Assembly (NCBI GenBank): GCA_934167665.1
Contig: CAKPLN010000004.1
Location: forward strand, 60,698-124,697
Reading direction: 5' to 3'
Source: an uncultured Bacilli bacterium
Lineage (GTDB): Bacteria > Bacillota_I > Bacilli_A > RF39 > UBA660
Length of the DNA stretch: 64,000 nt
Part shown: positions 1-7,695 of the stretch, in pieces
How positions within the stretch are numbered: the stretch's first letter is position 1
Layout of the letters: every line of letters starts with the position of its first letter
The notes under the pieces: generated by a model
What the model was told of the DNA's origin: nothing
The model's input: only the letters and a program-made list of their open reading frames with translations
Database searches by the model: none
Program-made: the position numbers and the translations under genes

Positions 1-93
1 GCAGTAGTTTATAGTATCTATGGATATTTATATATTATTGATCAAAAAAAGCATAAGTTAGCAGGTAAGTTTTTAACTGTTAGAATGAATTAA
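1..93 (+). CDS. C-terminal end of an unidentified protein (truncated by window edge)
   Basis: The first 30 codons read openly in frame 1 and stop at TAA 91-93. The peptide is hydrophobic (VVYSIYGYLYII) and then basic (KKHKLAGKFLTVRMN), as at the end of a membrane protein whose last helix is followed by a positively charged cytoplasmic tail. Too little is visible to assign a family. It reads toward the next gene on the same strand. Confidence 0.5.
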   Translation, partial: AVVYSIYGYLYIIDQKKHKLAGKFLTVRMN

Positions 94-161
94 TTTATTA
101 TTTTAATATTTTTGTTGCGTTTATGTAGTTATTTTAAATATAATTGTTGTAGGTGATTATA

Positions 162-1307
162 ATGAGTCCTTATAATTTGAATGCTGTTTATGATTATATA
201 TGGGGAAAAGATTTGGATGATGATATGGTTGATAGTCTTGAGAATAATCCATATTTTATGATTCAAGTAATGGAAAAATCTAAGGATAAAAATGTGTATA
301 ATTTATGTTCTGATACAGTAAAGAGAAATTATGATTTTGTAAAAAGAACAGTTGAATTGTTTGGTGATGATCTAGATTTTGTAAGTGAAGTTGCGGAGTA
401 CTATTTAAGTAGTCTTTCTCAAGAAGAGATAGAGCAAGGTTCTTCTTACGCTGAGTTAAATATTATGATGAGTAATCTTTATGGACGAGTTGTTAATAAT
501 TTTACTCTTAGGGCAGCTTCTTTTTATGAAATGGAAAGAATTAGACAGGAAGCTTGTAGTATGGTTATTTCCTCTAAGAGTATGGATTTATTGCATAGTG
601 ATAGAGGATTTATATTTACTGTTGTTCAGTATGAAGATAGCAATATTATTATTGATTATGTTGCGGATAGAATGTCAAGAAGTGCTTTTTATGGTGACTA
701 TGGAAAATTAGAGACTTTAGTACATAAAAGATTTAGAAGTTTGGAAGATTTAAAGAAATATGGAGAAAAGAAATTTTTATATGACTGTCTTTTTAATTTC
801 GATCAAGCATTAGCTGATTATGTTTTTTCACCTACGCAAAGAGAAGCTTTTGCAGGCTTTTTTGAGGAAGCTTTAGGAGCTGTAGATAGACTAGAATATA
901 TGTGGCCTAGGTATATGGACAGACTTAATAGTTTTAGAGTTGATATTTTTTATGAAGAAGTATCACGTTATCTTGCGGAACAAGCTCAATATTCTACTTT
1001 AGAGTATGATGATGTTGCCTGTTATGTAGCACATAGATTGAATGTTGTTGATTTATTTAAAAAATATGATTTTCAATTTAGCGATGATTATGATCCAGAA
1101 AGATATAATGTTTTACAACTGGCCGATGTAAAAGTACTTAGTATGGCACTCAATTTAATGTCTAAAAATCTTTCTTCTGATGTTATTGTAGAAAGAAGAG
1201 ATAGTTATGTTGACGATGATAAGGATAAAATGTTTTCAAATAAAAATCTTAATAATAAAATAGTTGAATTTCATAAAACGGATGGAGCAGCAGGAACTAA
1301 GAAATAA
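162..1307 (+). CDS. Uncharacterised acidic, alpha-helical protein (381 aa)
   Basis: Start ATG 162 is chosen because AGGTGAT lies at 151-157; an in-frame GTG at 153 falls inside that ribosome binding site. No signal peptide or membrane segment is visible, so it is probably cytoplasmic. It is rich in Asp, Glu, Tyr and Phe and looks all-helical. The segment around residues 25-65 (NPYFMIQVM, then KRNYDFVKRTVELF) loosely resembles helical DUF4116-type repeats, but too weakly for an assignment. It stands alone: a short terminator follows and the downstream gene has its own ribosome binding site. Function unknown. Confidence 0.75.
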   Translation: MSPYNLNAVYDYIWGKDLDDDMVDSLENNPYFMIQVMEKSKDKNVYNLCSDTVKRNYDFVKRTVELFGDDLDFVSEVAEYYLSSLSQEEIEQGSSYAELNIMMSNLYGRVVNNFTLRAASFYEMERIRQEACSMVISSKSMDLLHSDRGFIFTVVQYEDSNIIIDYVADRMSRSAFYGDYGKLETLVHKRFRSLEDLKKYGEKKFLYDCLFNFDQALADYVFSPTQREAFAGFFEEALGAVDRLEYMWPRYMDRLNSFRVDIFYEEVSRYLAEQAQYSTLEYDDVACYVAHRLNVVDLFKKYDFQFSDDYDPERYNVLQLADVKVLSMALNLMSKNLSSDVIVERRDSYVDDDKDKMFSNKNLNNKIVEFHKTDGAAGTKK

Positions 1308-1312
1308 AAATT

Positions 1313-1330
1313 AGGAGATTGCTCCTTTTT
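1313..1330 (+). terminator. Short intrinsic terminator
   Basis: AGGAG (1313-1317) pairs with CTCCT (1322-1326) across an ATTG loop and runs into five T. The 5-bp stem is short for a terminator, but its position just after the stop at 1307 fits. Confidence 0.55.
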
Positions 1331-1364
1331 CTTTATTATAATTATATTTTTGGGGTGATTATTT

Positions 1365-2225
1365 ATGGATAAATTTAAGGTTGTGAAAAGAGCTAGTATT
1401 TTAGGAGTACTTGGTAATTTGTTCTTACTTATTATTAAAGCTATTGTTGGTATATTTACAAATAGTCAGGCTATGTTAGCAGATGCTTTTAATAGTGCTA
1501 GTGATGTTTTTTCTTCAGTTATGACTTTTATTGGCAATAAAATTGCTTCTAGACCAAAAGATTGGGATCATAATTTAGGACATGGTAAAGCAGAATATAT
1601 TTATTCAATGCTTATTAGTATTGCGATGATAATACTAGGAGGCGAAGTTATTAAGAATGCTATTGTTTCTTTAATAGGGGATAGTAAAGTTAGTTTTTCT
1701 ATTTGGTTAATAGTAGTCTGTTTTGTGACTTTACTTGTAAAGTTAGGTCTTTATTTTTATACTTTATCTTTATGTAGGAAGTATGATAATTTATTATTAG
1801 TTGCTAATTGCAAGGATCATTTAAATGACTGTTTAATAACAGCTTTAAATTTAGTAGCGTCTTTATTAAGTTATAAAGGTATTTATTTTGTTGATGGAGT
1901 TGTTGGTATAATTATATCTTTATGGATTTTTTATACTGCATATAAGATCTTTTTAGAAAGTTATGATGTATTGATGGATAAATCAATTTCTATTGAAAAA
2001 AAAGAAGAAGTTTATAAGATTATAAAAAAGTATAAAGAAGTAAAGAAAATAACACATTTTAATGCTACCCCTGTTGGATATCAATATCAAATATCTTTCA
2101 CTATTTTTGTTGATGGTAATATGTCAACTTATGAAAGTCATAATATTGCGAACGAATTAGAAAAAGAAATTAATAATAAATTTCCAGAAATATATTTAAC
2201 AGTTATTCATGTTAATCCTATTTAA
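1365..2225 (+). CDS. Cation diffusion facilitator (CDF) family metal efflux transporter
   Basis: The 286-residue protein has the CDF layout: six N-terminal membrane segments (about residues 10-190) and a cytoplasmic dimerisation domain ending in a VIHVNP motif. The membrane metal site is recognisable as ADAFNSASD in helix 2 and KDHLNDC in helix 5. The usual HxxxD of helix 2 is NxxxD here, a variation that in this family can accompany a changed metal preference such as Mn or Fe; which metal is exported cannot be read from the sequence. HNLGHGKAEY is the conserved loop before helix 3. ATG 1365 follows GGGGTGAT. It is a single gene between two terminated neighbours. Confidence 0.88.
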   Translation: MDKFKVVKRASILGVLGNLFLLIIKAIVGIFTNSQAMLADAFNSASDVFSSVMTFIGNKIASRPKDWDHNLGHGKAEYIYSMLISIAMIILGGEVIKNAIVSLIGDSKVSFSIWLIVVCFVTLLVKLGLYFYTLSLCRKYDNLLLVANCKDHLNDCLITALNLVASLLSYKGIYFVDGVVGIIISLWIFYTAYKIFLESYDVLMDKSISIEKKEEVYKIIKKYKEVKKITHFNATPVGYQYQISFTIFVDGNMSTYESHNIANELEKEINNKFPEIYLTVIHVNPI

Positions 2226-2287
2226 ATCCTTATATTTTTATTTGATATAACTTGTGATATAATATTTAAAGCAAGAGGAGTGATACG

Positions 2288-3235
2288 ATGAGTGATGAAT
2301 TTAATCTTAAAAGTAAGCGTATAAGTATTTTAGATAATTATGGAGAGAATTTTCAAGATAAAGATTATATAACTAATCCAGCTATTGGTAGAGATGAACA
2401 AATAAAACAATTGATTTTAATTTTATTAACACCTGATAAATCAGCTATTTTAACTGGTAAACCTGGTGTTGGTAAAACGGCTATTGTTGAGGGATTAGCA
2501 TATAGAATTAAGAATAAAGAAGTTCCAGATAAATTAGCCGATTATCAAGTTATTAAGGTAAATACTTCAGCTTTATTAGGTGTTGACCCTGTTACAGGAG
2601 AAGCTAAGATTCAAACACTAATTGATGAATTAAAAGATAAAAATAAATTAATTTTATTTATTGATGAAATCCATACTTTGATTGGCTCTAAGGGAGAAGC
2701 TTTAGATTTTGCTAATATGTTTAAACCAGCTCTTGATAGAGGTGATATAAAGGTAATTGGGGCTACAACTAGTGAAGAGTATGAAAGATACATTTTAAGA
2801 GATAAAGCCTTTGTTAGAAGATTTCAAAAAGTAGAAGTTAGTGAGCCTACGAGAGAAGAAAATATTGAAATTTTAATGGGAACTTTACCTAAAATAGAAG
2901 CTAGAACGGGAGCAGTTATGGCTTATACACCTTTTATTAAAAAGAAAATGATGGAATTTATTACGGATATTACAAGTGAATATAAGAGAATTTATGAGAT
3001 TGGTTCTAGATATCCAGATGTATCACTTACTTTAGTACAACAAGCTTTTTCTAATGCTTTATTTAATAATAGAACAGAAGTTAATGTTATGGACTTTAAA
3101 GAAGCTATTGCTAATAGTAAAAATATTTATCCAGATGTAATAAAAAAAGCTTTAGTAAATTTTGATACTGTTTTTGCAGATCAAATAGCTGAATATAATA
3201 ATATTGATATTTATGAAAAATTAGATGAAAATTAG
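2288..3235 (+). CDS. Single-ring AAA+ ATPase related to ClpB/ClpC domain 1
   Basis: At 315 residues this matches only the first AAA+ module of Clp/Hsp100 proteins. It has the conserved lead-in AIGRDEQIKQL (about residues 33-43), Walker A GKPGVGKTA (about 57-65), Walker B LILFIDEIHTL (about 120-130), sensor 1 VIGATTSEEY and arginine finger FVRRFQK. There is no Clp N-domain, no coiled-coil middle domain and no second AAA+ module, and the reading frame is clean, so it does not look like a fresh truncation. Such proteins hydrolyse ATP to remodel a partner; the partner is unknown. The gene follows RBS AGAGGAGTGA at 2275-2284 and is separate from the full clpB-like gene at 18.9 kb. Confidence 0.8.
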   Translation: MSDEFNLKSKRISILDNYGENFQDKDYITNPAIGRDEQIKQLILILLTPDKSAILTGKPGVGKTAIVEGLAYRIKNKEVPDKLADYQVIKVNTSALLGVDPVTGEAKIQTLIDELKDKNKLILFIDEIHTLIGSKGEALDFANMFKPALDRGDIKVIGATTSEEYERYILRDKAFVRRFQKVEVSEPTREENIEILMGTLPKIEARTGAVMAYTPFIKKKMMEFITDITSEYKRIYEIGSRYPDVSLTLVQQAFSNALFNNRTEVNVMDFKEAIANSKNIYPDVIKKALVNFDTVFADQIAEYNNIDIYEKLDEN

Positions 3236-3252
3236 TTTAATACTTTTATTTT

Positions 3253-3280
3253 GAAGTTGATTTGTCAACTTCTTTTTTTT
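3253..3280 (+). terminator. Intrinsic terminator after the AAA+ gene
   Basis: Perfect 8-bp stem GAAGTTGA / TCAACTTC (3253-3260 with 3265-3272), loop TTTG, followed by eight T. Confidence 0.88.
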
Positions 3281-3326
3281 AGTTTATACTATATACTATA
3301 TAAACAATAAGTAAGGAGAAGTATAT

Positions 3327-5072
3327 ATGTGTGGAATAGTAGGTTATGTTGGTAAACGTTTGGGGGTAGATGTTTTAATAAAAGGTTTAAAATGTTTGGA
3401 ATATAGAGGATATGATTCAGCTGGTATAGCTTTGGCGAGAGATCAAATTCAAATTGTCAAAAGTGTTGGTAAAGTTTCTAATCTGGAAGATAAAATAAAA
3501 AGTATGGAACTTGTACCAGCGTCTATTGGTATTGCTCATACTAGATGGGCTACTCATGGTATACCAAGTGAGGTTAATGCTCATCCTCATAAAGTTGGAA
3601 GAGTTGTATTAGTTCATAATGGTATTATTGAGAATGCTTCATTACTTAAAAAGCAATTGCTTGAAGAAAAGGTAGTATTTAAAACGGATACAGACACAGA
3701 AGTTTTAGCGGCCTTAATTAATAAATATTATGATGGAAATAATTGTATGGAGGCTATTTTAAAAGCAGTGAATTTAGTTGAAGGATCTTATGCTTTAGGC
3801 ATATTATTTGAAGGAAAAGATGAGATGTATGCTATTAGAAAAGATTCACCATTAATATTAGGTGTTGGAGATAATGAATACTTTATTGCTAGTGATATTA
3901 TGCCAATTATTAATTATACTGATAGATACATGTTACTAGAAGAAGGAGAAATAGCTAAGATAAATTTTTCTGGTATAGAAGTTTATAATGATAAGATGGA
4001 ACTAGTTAAAAAGAAAGTTTTAAAGGCTTCTATGAATGCTTTTAATCAAGATAAATGTGGATATGAACATTATATGTTAAAAGAGATAAATGAAGAGCCT
4101 TTACTTGTTGATAAGTTTACAAAGCATTTAGAGGATTTACCTGATTTATCTAGTTATGAGGAGATTCATATTGTTGCTTGTGGTTCAGCTATGTATGCTG
4201 GAATGATAGGTAAGTCATTACTTGAAGAAAATACTAATATTAGAGTAGTTTGTGATGTTGCGAGTGAGTATCGTTATAGACATGTTGTTTATGATAGAAA
4301 AACAATTGTTATTTTAATATCACAATCAGGAGAAACAGCTGATACAATTGCGGCTATGAGAAAAGCTAATAGTTGTAATGTCTTAACTTTAGGGATTGTT
4401 AATGTTGAGGGTTCGACTATAGCTCGTGAGTGTTCTAAGGTTATTTATACGAAGGCTTCTAGTGAGGTAGCAGTAGCAACTACTAAAGCTTATATTTTAC
4501 AGGTATTAGTTATGGCTTTACTTTGCTGTAAATGTGTTGATATGCTTTCTGATATTAAGAAAGAGTTAAGTTTACTTCCACGTTTAATAAAAGAAGTAAT
4601 TGATCGTGATGATGAATATCAAAAAGTTGCTAAAAAGATTTTTAATAGTGAAGATATATACTTTATAGGAAGAAAAATCGATTATGCAGTTGCTTTAGAG
4701 GGAAGTTTAAAATTAAAAGAGATTTCTTACATTCATAGTGAAGCTTATCAAGCTGGGGAATTAAAGCATGGAACTATTTCTTTAATAGAAGATAAAACAC
4801 CAGTATTTGCTATTATTACTGATGAAGAAATTAAGAGTAAGACACTTTCAAATTTAGCTGAAGTTAAAGCTCGTGGAGCTATGACAATAGTTGTTAGTAA
4901 TGAAAAAATTGAAGGTTATGATTTATGTATTACAGTTCCTAAAGTTAATAAATTTCTCCAACCATTACTTGTTGTTCCATGTTTACAATTAATAGCTTAT
5001 GAAGTTGCCAGACTAAGAGGTTGTGATATTGATAAACCTAAAAATTTAGCAAAGAGTGTAACTGTTGAGTAG
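3327..5072 (+). CDS. glmS: Glutamine--fructose-6-phosphate aminotransferase (isomerizing)
   Basis: This enzyme converts fructose-6-phosphate and glutamine to glucosamine-6-phosphate, the first committed step to UDP-GlcNAc for peptidoglycan. The N-terminus MCGIVGYVG places the catalytic cysteine directly after the initiator Met. The glutaminase motifs HTRWATHG and HNGIIEN follow, then two SIS sugar-isomerase domains with SQSGETADT, and the family-typical C-terminus DIDKPKNLAKSVTVE. The length (581 aa) is slightly short of the usual 600 or so. ATG 3327 follows AAGGAGAAG. The 91-bp upstream gap is filled by a terminator and promoter-like AT sequence; no glmS ribozyme fits there. Confidence 0.97.
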   Translation: MCGIVGYVGKRLGVDVLIKGLKCLEYRGYDSAGIALARDQIQIVKSVGKVSNLEDKIKSMELVPASIGIAHTRWATHGIPSEVNAHPHKVGRVVLVHNGIIENASLLKKQLLEEKVVFKTDTDTEVLAALINKYYDGNNCMEAILKAVNLVEGSYALGILFEGKDEMYAIRKDSPLILGVGDNEYFIASDIMPIINYTDRYMLLEEGEIAKINFSGIEVYNDKMELVKKKVLKASMNAFNQDKCGYEHYMLKEINEEPLLVDKFTKHLEDLPDLSSYEEIHIVACGSAMYAGMIGKSLLEENTNIRVVCDVASEYRYRHVVYDRKTIVILISQSGETADTIAAMRKANSCNVLTLGIVNVEGSTIARECSKVIYTKASSEVAVATTKAYILQVLVMALLCCKCVDMLSDIKKELSLLPRLIKEVIDRDDEYQKVAKKIFNSEDIYFIGRKIDYAVALEGSLKLKEISYIHSEAYQAGELKHGTISLIEDKTPVFAIITDEEIKSKTLSNLAEVKARGAMTIVVSNEKIEGYDLCITVPKVNKFLQPLLVVPCLQLIAYEVARLRGCDIDKPKNLAKSVTVE

Positions 5073-5121
5073 TTTGTAATTTTTTAATTAGATATTGGTC
5101 ATACTATAATTGGTGATTTTT

Positions 5122-6576
5122 ATGCAAAACAAAAGTATTTGGTCTAATGAGTTAAAAAATACTTATCCTAAACTAGATACTAATCTTGATGTTGATGTTT
5201 TAATTATTGGTGGTGGTATGACTGGCGTTAATGTTAGTTATAATTTAATTAACAGTGGTTTGAGTGTTTGTTTAGTTGAAAAGAGTGTACTTGGTAGTGG
5301 TGTTAGTAGTAAAACGACAGGAAAACTTACCTATTTACAAGAAAATATATTTTCAAGGATAAAGTTTTATTATGGTAGTAAAGTTGCTTTTAAGTATATT
5401 AATTCTCAAAAAGAGGCAATAGAAATAATAAAACAAATTATTACTAGAGAAAATATTAAATGTAACTTAGATAGAGTTAGATCATATATTTATTCTAATA
5501 ATGTAACTTTTAAGTTAAAAAGAGAAAGACGATTATTAAGAAGTGCTGGTATAAATATACTTTCAGCAACTAATTTGCCAGATGGGGAAAAAACTAATTC
5601 TTTTTATGTTTTGGATACATATGTTTTTAATCCTCTTAAGTATATAAATTCTATAGCTAAAATTTGTAGTGATAGAGGAATTTCTATATATGAGAATACT
5701 AAAGTTGAATCTATGGAGTTTGTAAATAATTCTTATATTTGTCATGTAAATGGTCATATTATAAGATCTAAATTTGTAGTTTTAGCCGTACATTATCCTT
5801 GGTTTATAAAGCCTTTCTTTTTACCATTTAAAGCCTATTTAGAAAAATCTTATATTGGGGCTTATCAAGTTAATAATGATTATCATTTTAGTGCTATTAC
5901 GGTTGATTTTCCTTCTACTTCAATGCGTTATTATACTGATAATGGTATTTCTTATAAATTACTTTTAAATAATTCACATGATTTAGCTATAAAAAATAAT
6001 GAGAAGAAAAATTTTCAGTCATTACTTAGTAAAAATAAACCTTATATTTATTTATGGTCTAATAAAGATCTTATGACTATTGATTCACTACCTTTTATTG
6101 GAAAGATTAGTGATAATTTATTAATAGGTACAGGTTATAATACTTGGGGAATGACTAATAGTGTTTTGGCTGGTAAAGTATTGAGTGATATTATTTTAGA
6201 AAGAGATAATGAGTATATAGCTTTATTTAATCCTAAAAGAAGAATTAGTTTATTAGCTTCATTTAATTTTTTTAAGTCTTTATTGGGTAGTGGTTATATG
6301 TTTATAAGTACTAAAATAAAAAAACAGAAAGACTGGTATTCTAAGAGAGTGATTTTTAAAAAAATTAATGGGAGGGAAGTAGGAATATTTGTGGATGAAG
6401 ATAATATTTCTCATATTGTTTATAATAAATGTCCACATTTAAAGTGTAGTTTAATTTTTAATGAAGTTGAAAAGACATGGGATTGTCCTTGTCATGGTTC
6501 GAGATTTGATATAGATGGTAAATGTATTGAGGGACCTAGTAATTATAATATTGGGTATAATGGTGATGTTAAGTAA
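5122..6576 (+). CDS. FAD-dependent oxidoreductase with C-terminal Rieske [2Fe-2S] domain
   Basis: Start ATG 5122 is preferred to an in-frame TTG at 5110 because GGTGA lies at 5112-5116. Residues about 25-55 form a Rossmann FAD-binding motif (VLIIGGGMTG ending VCLVEK), followed by a glycine-oxidase/DAO-type fold. The last ~85 residues form a Rieske domain with cluster ligands CPH and CPCH (CPHLKC near 435, WDCPCHGSRFD near 458). The family of DAO-Rieske fusions is widespread in Bacillota but its substrate is unknown. Near residue 340 GYNTWGMTN resembles the conserved C-terminal FAD-binding segment. Cytoplasmic; no neighbour suggests a pathway. Confidence 0.87.
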   Translation: MQNKSIWSNELKNTYPKLDTNLDVDVLIIGGGMTGVNVSYNLINSGLSVCLVEKSVLGSGVSSKTTGKLTYLQENIFSRIKFYYGSKVAFKYINSQKEAIEIIKQIITRENIKCNLDRVRSYIYSNNVTFKLKRERRLLRSAGINILSATNLPDGEKTNSFYVLDTYVFNPLKYINSIAKICSDRGISIYENTKVESMEFVNNSYICHVNGHIIRSKFVVLAVHYPWFIKPFFLPFKAYLEKSYIGAYQVNNDYHFSAITVDFPSTSMRYYTDNGISYKLLLNNSHDLAIKNNEKKNFQSLLSKNKPYIYLWSNKDLMTIDSLPFIGKISDNLLIGTGYNTWGMTNSVLAGKVLSDIILERDNEYIALFNPKRRISLLASFNFFKSLLGSGYMFISTKIKKQKDWYSKRVIFKKINGREVGIFVDEDNISHIVYNKCPHLKCSLIFNEVEKTWDCPCHGSRFDIDGKCIEGPSNYNIGYNGDVK

Positions 6577-6595
6577 TAAAACTATTACGTTGGTA

Positions 6596-6624
6596 TTGTA
6601 AAAATGTATGTTTTATGATATAAT
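6596..6624 (+). promoter_or_regulatory. Sigma-A type promoter for the acyltransferase gene
   Basis: TTGTAA (6596-6601) and TATAAT (6619-6624) are separated by 17 bp, about 30 bp before the start at 6655. Confidence 0.6.
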
Positions 6625-6654
6625 ATGCCCAATAAAGAGGGATGATTGTGATTT

Positions 6655-7653
6655 ATGAGTATGAGTGATTTTGATAGAAAAAATTTATTAGAAATATACA
6701 GAATGTCGTTGGATGAATTAAGTCATTATTATAGATTACTTAGAAGATATGAATTTGAAAATAATAAACCTTTAGAATCTAGTGAATTAAAAAGAAGAAT
6801 GCATAAATTAACTATGTTAGTATTGAAAATAGATAGATTTTTTTCTAAAAGACAATTAGTGGTATTTGATGATAAACGTGGCGACTATAAGAATATAAGC
6901 AAGGGAAAAATTTATGCTGCTAGCCATGTTGGAAGATATGATATTGAGTCTTGTATGGAAGCAATAGATGATCAAACTTACTTTGTAATGGGGGATCCTG
7001 AGGAAACTTATCGTAACTTTGAGGGCTTCTTTCTTGATAAGTTACATGGAAGAATATGTGTGGATACTGGATACCAACAGTTTGAAAATATGCAAAAACT
7101 AAAAAGAGGAATAGCAATATCTGAAGAAGATCAAAAATTAATTGATGAATATAAAATGGATAGACATATTTGTGAAATAGTCTGTAGAGATAGAGTAAAG
7201 AATAAGGACAATATATTGATATATCCAGAAGGTGCTTGGAATATTACACCAAGATTAACACAAAGACTTTTTCCTGGCGCTGCAAAAATTGCTGTTAATG
7301 GAGATGGAGTGATTATACCTGTTGGAGTTGTTAGAGATAGTAAAAGGTATACTGTAAATATAGGTAATCCTATGAGTGTAGAAGGTGCTACTATAGAAGA
7401 TGTCCCAGATATAACTGAACAGTTAAAGGAGAAGTTAAATTCTTTAAAAGGAGAAATTATTTTCGCTGATAATATGAGACGTGTTTCTAGAACTACTCTT
7501 GGAAGTTCTGATGATGTTTTAGAAGAATTTATAGATGATATTATGAGTGAAACTGTCAATGGATATACAAGAGAGGTAATAGAAAACTCTAGGTATTATG
7601 ACAAAGATGCCCCAGAAAATGTATTTAAGATTTATAAAAAGACTTTAAACTAA
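6655..7653 (+). CDS. Putative lysophospholipid (PlsC-type) acyltransferase
   Basis: The 332-residue protein carries the glycerophosphate acyltransferase signature: SHVGRYD (HX4D, about residue 88-94), a substrate-site FFLDKLHGRICVD block, and IYPEGAW (EG motif, about 190), followed by IIPVGVV. Members of this superfamily transfer acyl groups to lysophosphatidate in membrane lipid synthesis. It lacks clear membrane helices and has a long basic N-terminal helix and C-terminal extension, so a different acyl acceptor is possible. It has its own promoter upstream and a terminator overlapping its stop. Confidence 0.7.
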   Translation: MSMSDFDRKNLLEIYRMSLDELSHYYRLLRRYEFENNKPLESSELKRRMHKLTMLVLKIDRFFSKRQLVVFDDKRGDYKNISKGKIYAASHVGRYDIESCMEAIDDQTYFVMGDPEETYRNFEGFFLDKLHGRICVDTGYQQFENMQKLKRGIAISEEDQKLIDEYKMDRHICEIVCRDRVKNKDNILIYPEGAWNITPRLTQRLFPGAAKIAVNGDGVIIPVGVVRDSKRYTVNIGNPMSVEGATIEDVPDITEQLKEKLNSLKGEIIFADNMRRVSRTTLGSSDDVLEEFIDDIMSETVNGYTREVIENSRYYDKDAPENVFKIYKKTLN

Positions 7654-7664
7654 GTCTTTTTTTT
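7638..7664 (+). terminator. Intrinsic terminator overlapping the acyltransferase stop
   Basis: AAAGACTT (7638-7645) pairs with AAGTCTTT (7652-7659) and is followed by T to 7664. The stop codon lies inside the hairpin. Confidence 0.85.
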
Positions 7665-7695
7665 GATACAATTTATTATACGAGGAGGTAGTAGT

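Noticed and set aside
3236..3326. glmS ribozyme/riboswitch upstream of glmS
   Set aside because: The gap is only 91 bp and holds a terminator and AT-rich promoter sequence; the conserved ~170-nt ribozyme core cannot fit.
7131..7559. Minus-strand ORF of 142 codons inside the acyltransferase gene
   Set aside because: It lies antisense within a conserved gene, lacks a ribosome binding site and resembles no protein family.
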